Of a DNA stretch of 64,000 nucleotides, positions 17,111 through 26,485 are shown piece after piece. The position numbers and the translations under genes were made by a program. The DNA comes from Clostridiaceae bacterium (GTDB lineage: Bacteria > Bacillota > Clostridia > Lachnospirales > Lachnospiraceae). The notes under the pieces were generated by a model. It had not been told where the DNA came from and ran no database searches. It worked only from the letters and a program-made list of their open reading frames with translations. The DNA lies in NCBI GenBank assembly GCA_902363735.1, contig CABJBA010000002.1:186001-250000 (forward strand), given 5' to 3'. Within the stretch, counting starts at the first letter, position 1. Each line of letters opens with the position of its first letter.

Positions 17111-18890
17111 CTCCTTTCAGTTTCGGTATTTTTAATGAGACCTCTGTTCCGAAACCTTCCTCGGAAGAAATGGTAAGCCCGTACTGGTTTCCGAACAATA
17201 TGCGGAGACGTTCATTGACGTTATACAGTCCGTATCCGGAATCCTGCCGGTCTGACCTTAAACCAGAGGCAAGCTGCCGCTGAAGGGCCTTTAATGCTTC
17301 CGGGGAAATTCCGGCACTGATGTCCTGGACGGACAGAATCAGGCTGTCAGAATCTTCATAAATCCGTATATAAATATAGATTTTCTGCCCTGGAAGAGGT
17401 TTTGCATGGACAATGGTATTTTCAGCCAAAGGCTGCAGCAGTAATTTTAAAGTTCTGAAAGAATACAGACTGGGGTCACATTCAGTCCGGTATTCTATTT
17501 TTTTGCTGTAAATCATGCTGGTGATAAATAAGTAACTGGACACATGCTGAAGTTCATCCCTAAGAGAGATGATTTCGTTTCCCCGGCTGAGGGAAATTTT
17601 AAATAAGGTGGAAAGCTCGGTCATCATTTTTTCGGCATCCCCATTTTTATTCATCCGCAGAAGCCAGATAACGGAATCCAGGGAATTGTATAGAAAGTGG
17701 GGCTGAATCTGGGCTTGAAGAGCCTTTAACTCGGAATTTTTCAGTTTCTTTTGCTCCTCATAAATCTGACTGATCAGATTCTGGGTCTGGTTCAGCATCT
17801 GGTTGAAGTTTCTTCCAAGTCTTCCAAATTCATCGGTATAAGTTTCCGCATAGCGCACAGAAAAATCTCCGCTTTCTACGGCCTCCATCATCTGGCACAA
17901 GGTTTGAACCGGCTTGTATACAGAATTGGATATTTTCATGGCAACATAGAGGGAGGAAAAAGCGATAATCAGCAGCAGCAATATAACAATTTTGGTGATG
18001 GAACGGCTGCTCTGAGTCAGGAAGCCTTTATCAATCACTCCTGCAATTCTCCAGTCTGAATTTCTCAGGGCCCGCCCTACAATAAGGTAATCGGGATCAG
18101 ATATCAAGGTAGATTTTTCTGTTTCATTCTGGGTGGAGCTTAAAATATTTTCAATCAGCTCCGGAGATAACTGGACGGAGTAATCCCTGTTGCTGCCTGT
18201 TGTGGAACAGAACAGAATGGAGCCGTCAGGGTCAAGGATGTAGATAACACCGTTGGATAAGCTATGCTGTATTTTCTGGGCAATGGCATCCTCTTTCATG
18301 TCAGCCGCCACAATTCCGCTTATCCGTCCTGAAGCCTTATCAATGACAGGAAGCCCCACTGTAATAAAGTTATCGGTAACAGAGCTTTTAACTACAAAGC
18401 TGCCTTTATGAGGCGGAAACCAGGAAGCCTCCTGATTGGAGATAATGGTCTGGAACCAGGATGAATTTCTTTGATCTTCTGATTTTAAGGAGTAATAGTT
18501 AGACTTATATCGCCCTCCGTTTTTTCCAAATACATAGACCCCGAATATATCTTTTCTGTAGGTGGAAATAGATGCTAAGTCCATACTTCCGGCCAGATCA
18601 TCAGAATATTGTTCAGAGATTGAGGAGTATGTTTTACGGAGGTATTTTTGTATTTTTATATCTCCGGTCAGCATGGAACATAAACTCCAGGTATCGTAAA
18701 AAAAGTCGTCAATATCATAGCAGACCATATCAATGGTTTCAATAGACGACTCCTCAGTCGTGTGAAAAATAAAGTTCGTATATAAATGATAGGCGGCCAT
18801 ACCTGTAAGCAAGACAGGAAGAAACGAAAGAGTAACGAAAGAAACTAATAATTTTTGATGAAAGGTGAGCCGCTGTATTAATTGTTTCAT
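17079..18890 (-). CDS. Sensor histidine kinase, YesM-type
   Basis: 603 aa. Transmembrane helices at about 13-35 and 299-318 enclose a long extracytoplasmic Cache-like sensor domain (40-298). A HAMP linker (about 320-372) leads to the His_kinase domain with phosphoacceptor H398 in QIQPHFLYNSLDS, and a C-terminal HATPase_c domain with N box PLAENTIVHAK and a GYGLYNVNERL G box. It autophosphorylates and passes phosphate to the overlapping YesN regulator. A membrane-anchored sugar-binding-like protein is encoded directly upstream and probably presents the ligand to the sensor domain. Confidence 0.93.
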   Translation of the reverse strand: MKQLIQRLTFHQKLLVSFVTLSFLPVLLTGMAAYHLYTNFIFHTTEESSIETIDMVCYDIDDFFYDTWSLCSMLTGDIKIQKYLRKTYSSISEQYSDDLAGSMDLASISTYRKDIFGVYVFGKNGGRYKSNYYSLKSEDQRNSSWFQTIISNQEASWFPPHKGSFVVKSSVTDNFITVGLPVIDKASGRISGIVAADMKEDAIAQKIQHSLSNGVIYILDPDGSILFCSTTGSNRDYSVQLSPELIENILSSTQNETEKSTLISDPDYLIVGRALRNSDWRIAGVIDKGFLTQSSRSITKIVILLLLIIAFSSLYVAMKISNSVYKPVQTLCQMMEAVESGDFSVRYAETYTDEFGRLGRNFNQMLNQTQNLISQIYEEQKKLKNSELKALQAQIQPHFLYNSLDSVIWLLRMNKNGDAEKMMTELSTLFKISLSRGNEIISLRDELQHVSSYLFITSMIYSKKIEYRTECDPSLYSFRTLKLLLQPLAENTIVHAKPLPGQKIYIYIRIYEDSDSLILSVQDISAGISPEALKALQRQLASGLRSDRQDSGYGLYNVNERLRILFGNQYGLTISSEEGFGTEVSLKIPKLKGDDDFVSGNLM

Positions 18891-18911
18891 AAATCAGCTC
18901 CTTTTGCAGTC

Positions 18912-19925
18912 CTAGTATGCAGTAGATAAATAAGAATCTGCATTTTCGGCTGTAATAATTTTATAAGGAATCAGAACTGTGGGGAAAGGCTGAACGCCGC
19001 GCCTGTCCTGCTGGATCAGAGCTTCTACAATGAAACCCCACCGGGGATTGCTTTCCACAGTTCCCAAGTATTCTCCGGCAATAATAGCCTTGCACACATC
19101 CTGGATTCCATTGATGGAAACAATGGAAATGTTTTTCGTGTCGATTCCTGCGGCCTTGACAGCCTGGAGAGCTCCCAGCCCGTCTTCATCGCTGTGGGCA
19201 AATACCGCATCAATGGACTGGCCGTTATTGGCCGCCTTGATCAATGCATTTTCCATGGCTTTCTGAGCCACAACCCGGTCGAAGTTTCCGTATTCCACAT
19301 CAATGACCTGCAGGTTAGGATAGGCCTTTAAAGCCTGATGAAAGCCTCTGGAGCGGGCCAGAGCGCCTGGAGAGGTCTCTGTTCCATAGATTTCCACAAT
19401 TTTACAAGATTTCCCATTGAATTTTTCTGCCAGCATGGCTGCACAGAGTTCTCCTTCCTTGCGGTAATCCGCAGAAATCAGAGACATATAGTACATTTTA
19501 TCAATGGTTTCTGCGGACTGGTCAATGAGTATGACCGGAATTCCTGCTTCTCTTGCGCTTTCCAGTGCAGGACTTAAGGAGGTAATATCTCCGGGAACAA
19601 TGACCAGGTAGTTCACCCTTTGGCGGATTAATTCCTGAATATCCTGGAGCTGCCATTTAACGGTATACTCCTGGGGTTCATGATAGATGAACTCCATATT
19701 ATTGGGAATCAAAGCTTCCCGGAGGCTGTTGATCTGAGCGGTTCTCCAGGGGTTGTCCCGTTCTATCTGTGAAAATCCTACTTTTAAATTTTGACTTTTA
19801 ACCGGCTCCTGGCTATGAAGTTCAGTGCGTCCGGAGATGTGGTAAGTATCGTATAAGGTGGCGGCCAGAAGGCAGAAGAGAAGCAGCAGGACAAGCAGAC
19901 ACCAGTTTTTTTTCAGAAAGCCCAT
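18912..19925 (-). CDS. Membrane-anchored sugar-binding-like protein, probable ligand co-sensor of the YesMN pair
   Basis: 337 aa from the ATG at 19925, which has AGGTGAC at good spacing; a GTG at 19958 would overlap the upstream gene. One hydrophobic segment (about residues 6-24, LLVLLLLFCLLAAT) with no lipobox anchors it in the membrane. The rest is a ribose-type periplasmic binding fold (Peripla_BP_4): VGFSQIERDNPWR, YLVIVPGDITSLSPALE, IPVILIDQS and AVFAHSDEDGLGALQA. It precedes the kinase gene by 21 bp. The permanent anchor and gene order favour a sensing role over transport. The true transport binding protein is a separate lipoprotein at 21.8 kb. Confidence 0.85.
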   Translation of the reverse strand: MGFLKKNWCLLVLLLLFCLLAATLYDTYHISGRTELHSQEPVKSQNLKVGFSQIERDNPWRTAQINSLREALIPNNMEFIYHEPQEYTVKWQLQDIQELIRQRVNYLVIVPGDITSLSPALESAREAGIPVILIDQSAETIDKMYYMSLISADYRKEGELCAAMLAEKFNGKSCKIVEIYGTETSPGALARSRGFHQALKAYPNLQVIDVEYGNFDRVVAQKAMENALIKAANNGQSIDAVFAHSDEDGLGALQAVKAAGIDTKNISIVSINGIQDVCKAIIAGEYLGTVESNPRWGFIVEALIQQDRRGVQPFPTVLIPYKIITAENADSYLSTAY

Positions 19926-19942
19926 GGAAGTCACCTGCCGTC

Positions 19943-20617
19943 TTACAAAACAGCCCACATGGTTACAGGAGAACTGTCAATTCCTTCGATAAACATAGGA
20001 ATGGCAGATACTCCCTTTAAAAAGCCCTGGGGAAGATCTTTCATATTAACATCCTCAATGATGCAGAAAAAGTGGGAATGAAACATTCCCAGCATATATT
20101 GATGGGCCAGTGTTCCGTCATTCTGGTCGCTGTAGGAAGCCAGGGACACAAAATCAAGGGCGATTGCCTTTAGGTTTTGAACATGTTCCTGAAGATATAT
20201 GGCACATTCGCTGCTAACGGCAGGGCCTGTTTTTTCATAAGTTTCAGGATCAGTAATCCGGGTTTTCCAGAAACCGGTTCGGATTAAAAGCAGATCAGCT
20301 TGTTCCAGTTCCGCTGCATAAGGCTCTAAGTCAGAAGGCATGACTTTTTCACCTTTCTGTTTCGGAATATCCAGAAGCAGAGGTCTCTCATAAATAAATT
20401 GTTCAAGGGGAAGGGAGTCTAAGGTTTTTCCCTTTGCATAAAAATGCCGGGGGCCGTCTATATGGGTCCCATAGTGGTTAAACAGATGAATCAATGCCGT
20501 ATTGCAAGAATCTCCTTTTCCGATAGAGGAGTGGGGTTCCAGGTAAAAACTGGGATTGCCCGGCCAGGTTGGCTGATCCTGACTGACTGGATAAGAAATC
20601 AATTGATATGTGGACAT
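19943..20617 (-). CDS. Cyclase-family hydrolase (kynurenine formamidase-like)
   Basis: 224 aa. It contains the family metal-binding motif HYGTHIDGPRHF (HxGTHxDxPxH) and the conserved LLIRTGFW and ALDFVSLASY segments. Relatives hydrolyse N-formylkynurenine or other cyclic or amide compounds using Zn or Mn. The downstream sensor genes are on the same strand, and an amidohydrolase is divergent, so it probably acts on a compound taken up by the ABC transporter of this locus rather than on kynurenine. The exact substrate is unknown. Confidence 0.85.
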   Translation of the reverse strand: MSTYQLISYPVSQDQPTWPGNPSFYLEPHSSIGKGDSCNTALIHLFNHYGTHIDGPRHFYAKGKTLDSLPLEQFIYERPLLLDIPKQKGEKVMPSDLEPYAAELEQADLLLIRTGFWKTRITDPETYEKTGPAVSSECAIYLQEHVQNLKAIALDFVSLASYSDQNDGTLAHQYMLGMFHSHFFCIIEDVNMKDLPQGFLKGVSAIPMFIEGIDSSPVTMWAVL

Positions 20618-20794
20618 AAAATAAATCCCTCCCGTTCATGTATTTATATGGATAATTAAAACATGAATTAAATACTCCGTCAATGAGATTGAATGAAATC
20701 AAAAGATATTCCAATGGAATCATATATACAGGGAAAGAACGGAATAGTATACTGGAAAAATCAAAAAACATAAAGGTGATGAGAGGAGAAGAAC

Positions 20795-21700
20795 ATGAAA
20801 ATTATTGATATCCACGCCCACGTCTATGAAAAGATTGCCGGTATTACGGAAGGGCAGCCCATGTCTTCCACAGCAATGGGACGTGTTACGGTAGGAAACC
20901 AGGAGCGTCAGCTTCTTCCTCCGTCTTTTGAATACAGCCGGAGTACCGGGGAGATGCTGATTGCTCATATGGACTGGTGCGGCATTGAAAAAGCTCTGTT
21001 AATGCCAAACCCTTATTACGGCTACCATAGCCGGTATTTTGTGGAAAATATTTTAAAATATCCAGACAGGCTAAAGGGTGTGGCCCTGGTTGATATTTTA
21101 AAAGGAGAAAAAGCAGCCAGGGAGTTGTCCAGATATTATGATGACGGTATTTTATTTGGAATGAAAATTGAAGTAAACAGCACCTTTCAGTGTGCGCCGG
21201 AAACCAGGATGTCCGATGATAAGCTTACACCGGTATGGGACTGCTGCAACCAGTACAGACAGCCGGTTTTTCTTCATATGTTCAGGACTGAAGACATTGA
21301 AGATCTGAAGTTCTTGACAAAGAATTATCCTGATATTGTTTTTGTTATATGCCATATGGGAGCGGACTCCTGTTTTGGAAAAGGGATGCCCAAAGACAAC
21401 TATGAAGAAGTGTTAGAAATTGTAAAACAGAATAAAAACGTTTATATTGATACATCAACGGTTCCTGTATATTTTGAAGAGGAATATCCATGGACGTCTT
21501 CAGTCAGAATCATAGAAGATTGTTATTACAGGGTAGGGCCTGAAAAGATGATGTGGGCTTCGGATTATCCCGGAATGCTTAACCATGGAACCATGCAGCA
21601 GTTAATTAATCTTGTGGTAACAGGATGCACTCATATTCCGGATTCCCACAAGGAACTGATTATGGCTGAAAATGCCAGAAGGCTGTTTTGGAATAATTAA
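20795..21700 (+). CDS. Amidohydrolase family protein (TIM-barrel metal hydrolase)
   Basis: 301 aa. The N-terminal metal motif is MKIIDIHAHVYE (HxH), with later PVFLHMFRTED, FVICHMGAD and a final MMWASDYPGM aspartate, which together give the amidohydrolase-2 barrel pattern. Members hydrolyse or decarboxylate small organic acids and lactones. It starts after GAGAGGAG at good spacing and is transcribed divergently from the cyclase gene, leading into the ABC transporter genes. Together with the cyclase it suggests catabolism of one imported cyclic or acylated compound. Confidence 0.85.
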   Translation: MKIIDIHAHVYEKIAGITEGQPMSSTAMGRVTVGNQERQLLPPSFEYSRSTGEMLIAHMDWCGIEKALLMPNPYYGYHSRYFVENILKYPDRLKGVALVDILKGEKAARELSRYYDDGILFGMKIEVNSTFQCAPETRMSDDKLTPVWDCCNQYRQPVFLHMFRTEDIEDLKFLTKNYPDIVFVICHMGADSCFGKGMPKDNYEEVLEIVKQNKNVYIDTSTVPVYFEEEYPWTSSVRIIEDCYYRVGPEKMMWASDYPGMLNHGTMQQLINLVVTGCTHIPDSHKELIMAENARRLFWNN

Positions 21701-21761
21701 GGGGTTACTCTTTTGGAATGAATATTCCGGAAGATCCAATATAAAAAAGGAGAAGAAAAAT

Positions 21762-22838
21762 ATGAAAAAATGGTTGACAGTTGGCTTTGCAGCAATGACA
21801 GCATTAAGCCTTGCAGCGTGCGGAACGCAGAAAACAGCGGAAACAGGAGCAGTGTCAGAATCTGCAAAGGAGGAACAGGTTTCAGCTGAAAAAACACAGG
21901 ATGGAACAGGTTATGTGGTGGCCCTGTGCAACTATTCCATTGGAAATTCATGGAGAGCACAGATGGAGCAGGAGTTTATTGCAGAAGCAGAAAGGCTGAA
22001 GGCTGAAGGAGAAGTAAGTGAGTATTATATTACAAATTCCAATGAGGACATCAGTAAACAGATCAGCGATATGCAGGATCTTATAACTAAAAAAGTGGAT
22101 GCGATTATTATTACTGCAGCATCTCCTACTGCCTTGACCCCGGTTGTGGAAGAAGCGACAGAGGCAGGAATCAAGGTTATTTCCTTTGATAATGTGGTAG
22201 ATACAGAGGAGCAGGTTGCCACGGTTGGAATTGATGAGAGTGAGTTTGGACGCATCAGCGCAGAATGGCTTGCAGACAAGCTGGAAGGAAAGGGAAAGAT
22301 TGTTGTATTAAACGGAATTGCAGGTACAGCTACAGATTCCAAGCGTTGGGGCGGTGCTGAAGAGGTGTTTAAAAATTATCCTGACATAGAGGTTCTGGGG
22401 TCTGCTAATGCTTCATGGGATTATGCTCAGGGAAAGGCTGCCATGGAGTCCATGCTTTCCGCATACCCCGAAATTGACGGTGTATGGTCACAGGGTGGAG
22501 CTATGACTCAGGGTGCCATTGATGCCTTTTTGGCAGCGGGACGGAGCCTGGTGCCCATGACAAGTGAGGGAAATAACGGAGCTATCCGTTCATGGATTGA
22601 AAATAAGGACAAAGGACTGTCCTGCATCGCTCCATCCAATCCCACTTACACAAGTGCAGAGGCACTTCGTACGGCAATGAAGTCCTTAAAGGGAGAAGAG
22701 GTTCCCAAGGAAGTTGTTATGGATATTGCCACAGTAACAGAGGATAATGTGGACCAGTATTACCGCAAAGACATGCCGGACAGCTTCTGGGTATTGACAG
22801 AATTAAGTGACGAGGTTCTTCAAAAGTTATACAAATAG
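21762..22838 (+). CDS. Sugar-type ABC transporter substrate-binding lipoprotein
   Basis: 358 aa from the ATG at 21762 (AAAGGAG upstream). The lipoprotein signal ends LSLAAC (lipobox Cys about residue 20), followed by a low-complexity Glu/Ser/Ala linker. The mature fold is Peripla_BP_4: YVVALCNYSIGNSWRAQME, VDAIIITAASPTALTPVVEEA, GKIVVLNGIAGTATDSKRW and IDGVWSQGGAMTQGA. It is the capture component for the ATPase and two permeases that follow. A hairpin plus T-tract sits just after it, so it is probably made in excess over the membrane parts. Confidence 0.92.
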   Translation: MKKWLTVGFAAMTALSLAACGTQKTAETGAVSESAKEEQVSAEKTQDGTGYVVALCNYSIGNSWRAQMEQEFIAEAERLKAEGEVSEYYITNSNEDISKQISDMQDLITKKVDAIIITAASPTALTPVVEEATEAGIKVISFDNVVDTEEQVATVGIDESEFGRISAEWLADKLEGKGKIVVLNGIAGTATDSKRWGGAEEVFKNYPDIEVLGSANASWDYAQGKAAMESMLSAYPEIDGVWSQGGAMTQGAIDAFLAAGRSLVPMTSEGNNGAIRSWIENKDKGLSCIAPSNPTYTSAEALRTAMKSLKGEEVPKEVVMDIATVTEDNVDQYYRKDMPDSFWVLTELSDEVLQKLYK

Positions 22839-22847
22839 GAAATGCGG

Positions 22848-22885
22848 AAAAAGGGCTGTTACATGAAAGATGCAACAGCCTTTTT
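22848..22885 (+). terminator. Mid-operon terminator/attenuator after the binding-protein gene
   Basis: GGGCTGTT (22853-22860) pairs with AACAGCC (22874-22880), flanked by an A-run and followed by TTTTT. It lies between the binding-protein gene and the ATPase gene of the same operon, which fits differential expression. Confidence 0.8.
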
Positions 22886-22917
22886 ATAAGGCTTTATAAG
22901 ATTAAAGGAGGAAAATT

Positions 22918-24441
22918 GTGGCGGAAGAAATATTAAAAATGATAGATATTACAAAACGTTTCTCTGGAGTCACAGCCCTTTGTCAGGTACAGTTTTCATG
23001 TAATAAAGGTGAAGTACACGTTTTGGCAGGAGAAAATGGGGCAGGAAAAAGCACCATTCTTAAAATGCTGGCAGGAATCCATCAGCCCGATGAGGGGAAG
23101 ATTTATTTCCATGGCAGGGAAATTTGCTTGAAAAGCCCTGAACATGCCCAGAAAATGGGAATTGCCATGGTGTTTCAGGAGCTGACCTTAGTTGGGGAAA
23201 TGACTGTGGCGGAGAACATCTATCTGAATCAGGAACCTGTAACAAAGTTTGGCCGTGTGGACAAGAAAGAAATCAGGAAAAGAATCAGTTCCATTATGGA
23301 AAAGTATGAGATTCACATAGATCCTGATGCAACGGTAAATACCCTTCCCGTGGCACAGCAGCAGATGGCGGAAATCCTTAAAATTCTGGTCAGAGATCCG
23401 GAGCTGATTATCCTGGATGAGCCAACTTCAGCTCTGGCAAAAAAAGAAGTGAAGCAGCTTCAAAAAATTATGGAAAATCTGGTCAAGGCCGGAAAAACTA
23501 TTATTTTTATCTCTCACCGAATGGAAGAGGTTTTTGAATTAGGAGACAGGATTACGGTATTTAAAGATGGAACTTACATAGGAACCTGCAATATAAAAGA
23601 TATTACGGAAGAGGACTTGATCCGCATGATGGTGGGAAGATCTTTGGAAAACATATTTCCGCCCCCAATATGCCAGGTGGACCGCAGTCAGCTGGTATTT
23701 GAAGTACAGGAGCTTTCTGACTTTAAAAATAAGCTGAATGAAATAAGCTTTCAGGTATATAAAGGAGAAATCCTTGGAATTTCCGGCCTCCAGGGACATG
23801 GACAGACTGAACTTCTCAACTCCATCAGCGGGCTTTACCGTTTGAAAAAAGGGACATTCAAGATCAATGGAGAAGAGGTATCGGTAAAACATGCAGGACA
23901 GGCCATAGAAAAGGGAATTGCCCTGGTTCCGGCAGACAGAAAAAGCCAGGGGCTGATGCTTGAACTTTCCTGTCGGCATAATCTGGCTGTTTCCAGTTTG
24001 AAAAAGCGGATGAAGGGTTTCTTCATTGACAGGAGAGCGGAGCGGGATTTTACAAAAGATATGGTATCACGGCTTTCCATTAAAATGGAGAATCCGGAAC
24101 TCCCGGTTTCCAGTCTTTCCGGAGGAAACCAGCAGAAGGTGGTTCTGGGAAAGGAACTGGCCACTGAGCCCAAGGTGATTTTGTTTGATGAACCTACCAG
24201 AGGAATTGATGTGGAAGCCAAGAGGGAATTCTATCTGATTATGCATCAGCTGGCAGCTCAGGGAGTAGCAGTTATTATGAATTCAAGCGATATGATGGAA
24301 GTTATGGGAATGAGCAGCAGAGTGCTCGTCATGTATGAAGGAAGAATTTCTGGAATTCTTGAAAAAGAGGAGCTGTCAGAGGAACTTTTGATGCAGATGG
24401 CTATGGGAATAGAAAGAAGAAAGAAGGAGGATGGAGAATGA
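22918..24441 (+). CDS. Sugar ABC transporter ATP-binding protein (RbsA-type, two ABC domains)
   Basis: 507 aa, GTG start behind AGGAGG. Two fused ATPase domains: the first has Walker A GENGAGKST and Walker B LIILDEPTSAL with its signature degenerate (LPVAQQQMAEI). The second lacks a good Walker A (GLQGHGQTE) but has signature SLSGGNQQKVVLGKEL and Walker B VILFDEPTRGID. This asymmetry is normal for ribose/galactoside-type importers. It overlaps the first permease gene by 4 bp (ATGA), so the products are translated in step. Confidence 0.93.
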   Translation: MAEEILKMIDITKRFSGVTALCQVQFSCNKGEVHVLAGENGAGKSTILKMLAGIHQPDEGKIYFHGREICLKSPEHAQKMGIAMVFQELTLVGEMTVAENIYLNQEPVTKFGRVDKKEIRKRISSIMEKYEIHIDPDATVNTLPVAQQQMAEILKILVRDPELIILDEPTSALAKKEVKQLQKIMENLVKAGKTIIFISHRMEEVFELGDRITVFKDGTYIGTCNIKDITEEDLIRMMVGRSLENIFPPPICQVDRSQLVFEVQELSDFKNKLNEISFQVYKGEILGISGLQGHGQTELLNSISGLYRLKKGTFKINGEEVSVKHAGQAIEKGIALVPADRKSQGLMLELSCRHNLAVSSLKKRMKGFFIDRRAERDFTKDMVSRLSIKMENPELPVSSLSGGNQQKVVLGKELATEPKVILFDEPTRGIDVEAKREFYLIMHQLAAQGVAVIMNSSDMMEVMGMSSRVLVMYEGRISGILEKEELSEELLMQMAMGIERRKKEDGE

Positions 24442-25391
24442 ATATAAGTGTGGATAAAAAATTTTGGCGCAGACAGGGAACCACTCTTACTATTTATGGA
24501 TTTCTTCTTGTACTGATGATTGGTGTCAGCCTGTTTAATGAGGATTTTTTTACGGTTGGGAATCTGAAAAATCTTCTCCGTTCTTCTTTTCCTCTTCTGA
24601 TGGTAGCTCTCGGTCAGACTCTTGTTATTCTGACGGGAGGAATTGACCTTTCTTTAGGCGGTATTGTAGCTTTAAGCAATGTGGTATGCGTAATGGCCAT
24701 GAATCCGGAATCCCCCGCAGGCTTTGGACTTCCCCTTTTTCTTGCCCTTTTTACAGGACTGGCCTGTGGATTGATAAACGGTGTTTTAATAACCAAAGCC
24801 CGTCTGGCTCCAATTATTGTGACCATAGCGACCACTGCTGTTTTTGACGGAGCGGCACTGCTTTTGATGCCTAATCCGGGAGGTGCTGTACATAAAGGGT
24901 TTGCCAAATTTATTACCAGAGGCTGGAGTGGGGCCGTTCCCTTGCTGCTTTTTCTTGTTATTGTGCTGGCAGTACGGAATTTAGCCTGCAGCACGCCTTA
25001 CGGAAAAGCTTTAAGAGCCATAGGCGGAAGCGAAAATGCGGCTTATTCCACAGGAATTAAAGTGGCAAGAGTGAAGCTGGCAGCCTACTGTCTGGCTGGG
25101 GTGCTTTGCGCAGCAGGAGGAATCTTTTTAAGTGCTCAGATGAATTCGGCAGATGCAACCATTGGAAAAAACTATGCCATGAATGCAATTACAGCAACAG
25201 TGGTTGGCGGGACTGCCATGACAGGAGCAGTAGGAGATCCACTTGGAACAGTTGCAGGTGTATTTATTATTTCGATTATCAATAATATGTTAAACCTGTT
25301 TGGCGTTTCTTCTTTTTATCAGTTTATATGCCAGGGTGCGATTCTGATTGCAGCTCTTTCGCTGAGCGCAGTGCATAAAAGGAGTTCATAG
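24438..25391 (+). CDS. Sugar ABC transporter permease 1 (RbsC-type)
   Basis: 317 aa, about 8-10 hydrophobic helices. Family motifs include LMVALGQTLVILTGGIDLSL near residues 55-75, the GLINGVLITKARLAPIIVTI segment, and TATVVGGTAMTGAVGDPLGT near the C terminus. The start overlaps the ATPase stop. It forms the membrane channel with the second permease encoded 25 bp downstream, a two-permease arrangement seen in several rhizose/ribose-type systems. Confidence 0.92.
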   Translation: MNISVDKKFWRRQGTTLTIYGFLLVLMIGVSLFNEDFFTVGNLKNLLRSSFPLLMVALGQTLVILTGGIDLSLGGIVALSNVVCVMAMNPESPAGFGLPLFLALFTGLACGLINGVLITKARLAPIIVTIATTAVFDGAALLLMPNPGGAVHKGFAKFITRGWSGAVPLLLFLVIVLAVRNLACSTPYGKALRAIGGSENAAYSTGIKVARVKLAAYCLAGVLCAAGGIFLSAQMNSADATIGKNYAMNAITATVVGGTAMTGAVGDPLGTVAGVFIISIINNMLNLFGVSSFYQFICQGAILIAALSLSAVHKRSS

Positions 25392-25416
25392 ACCAGGGAA
25401 GGATAGGTGAGATAAG

Positions 25417-26403
25417 ATGGAAGGACAAAAAATAAAGCAGCTTTCAGTGCTGCAGTCCCTGAAAGGATATAGAGGAAGCTCCCAGGTAATGGTTTATGTT
25501 ATTTTAGTATTTCTTCTGATGCTGGCTGAAATTTTGCTGCCCGGATACTTAAAGCTGACCCACGTTGCAGGTATATTGCGGCTGGCCTCCTTTATGGGAA
25601 TTGCTGCAATCGGGCAGAATCTGGCCATACTTACGGGAGGTATTGATTTATCCATAGCCAATACCATTACTTTTGCCAATGTCATTGCGGCTCAGATCAT
25701 GATGGGAAAGAATGAAAACATGTTTGCTGCTCTTTTAGCAGTGACATGCATGGGGATTTTAGTGGGTCTGGTCAATGGAATCGGTATTCAATGGCTGAAA
25801 ATACCTCCCTTTATTATGACCCTGGGAGTTGGAACCGTTATACAGGGGATTTTCCTGATTTATACAAAAGGAGCGCCAAAGGGGAACGCTGCACCGCTTC
25901 TGCGGTCAATCTGCGGACAGAGCTGGCTGGGAATCGGTTCAGGAATCATGTTTATATGGATTTTCATGGCTGTTGTAACGGCAGTAATATTGAAAAGAAC
26001 TCCTTACGGACGCAAAATATATTCTGTTGGAATTAATGAGGAATCAGCCAGATTTTCTGGAATCCACGTGGGACGTCTGATTTTTTCTGTATATCTGATT
26101 TCAGCAATAATCGCTTCTGTTACGGGATTTTTGCTGGTAGGATATACGGGAACCAGTTTTCTGGATGTAGGTTCCAGTTATAATACAAAGACAATTGCTG
26201 CGGTTATTATCGGAGGCACAGCCATCACCGGAGGTAAGGGAGGCTATATTGGAACCGTTGCAGGAGCTGTTATTATGACCATTCTGGATGATTTTCTGAC
26301 CATTGTAAGTATTCCGGAAGCAGGACGCCAGATCATGCAGGGAATTATTATTGTGCTTTTGGTGCTGATATACAGCCGTGATAAAAAGAACGGTGCAAGA
26401 TAA
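25417..26403 (+). CDS. Sugar ABC transporter permease 2 (RbsC-type)
   Basis: 328 aa, RbsC-like membrane protein with the same motifs as its neighbour: GIAAIGQNLAILTGGIDLSI, LVNGIGIQWLKIPPFIMTLG and AAVIIGGTAITGGKGGYIGT. It completes a heterodimeric permease. A strong terminator follows 26 bp after the stop, marking the end of the operon that begins with the amidohydrolase or the binding protein. Confidence 0.92.
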   Translation: MEGQKIKQLSVLQSLKGYRGSSQVMVYVILVFLLMLAEILLPGYLKLTHVAGILRLASFMGIAAIGQNLAILTGGIDLSIANTITFANVIAAQIMMGKNENMFAALLAVTCMGILVGLVNGIGIQWLKIPPFIMTLGVGTVIQGIFLIYTKGAPKGNAAPLLRSICGQSWLGIGSGIMFIWIFMAVVTAVILKRTPYGRKIYSVGINEESARFSGIHVGRLIFSVYLISAIIASVTGFLLVGYTGTSFLDVGSSYNTKTIAAVIIGGTAITGGKGGYIGTVAGAVIMTILDDFLTIVSIPEAGRQIMQGIIIVLLVLIYSRDKKNGAR

Positions 26404-26428
26404 TTCTTTAAATAATAAGAATATAGAG

Positions 26429-26462
26429 AAAAGCTTCCGGATATTGGTCACGGAAGCTTTTT
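26429..26462 (+). terminator. Terminator of the sugar ABC operon
   Basis: AAAAGCTTCCG (26429-26439) pairs with CGGAAGCTTTT (26451-26461) with a short T-tract. It may serve both strands because the convergent gene ends at 26486. Confidence 0.85.
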
Positions 26463-26485
26463 GATGTCTTAAAATCTTCGGATGT

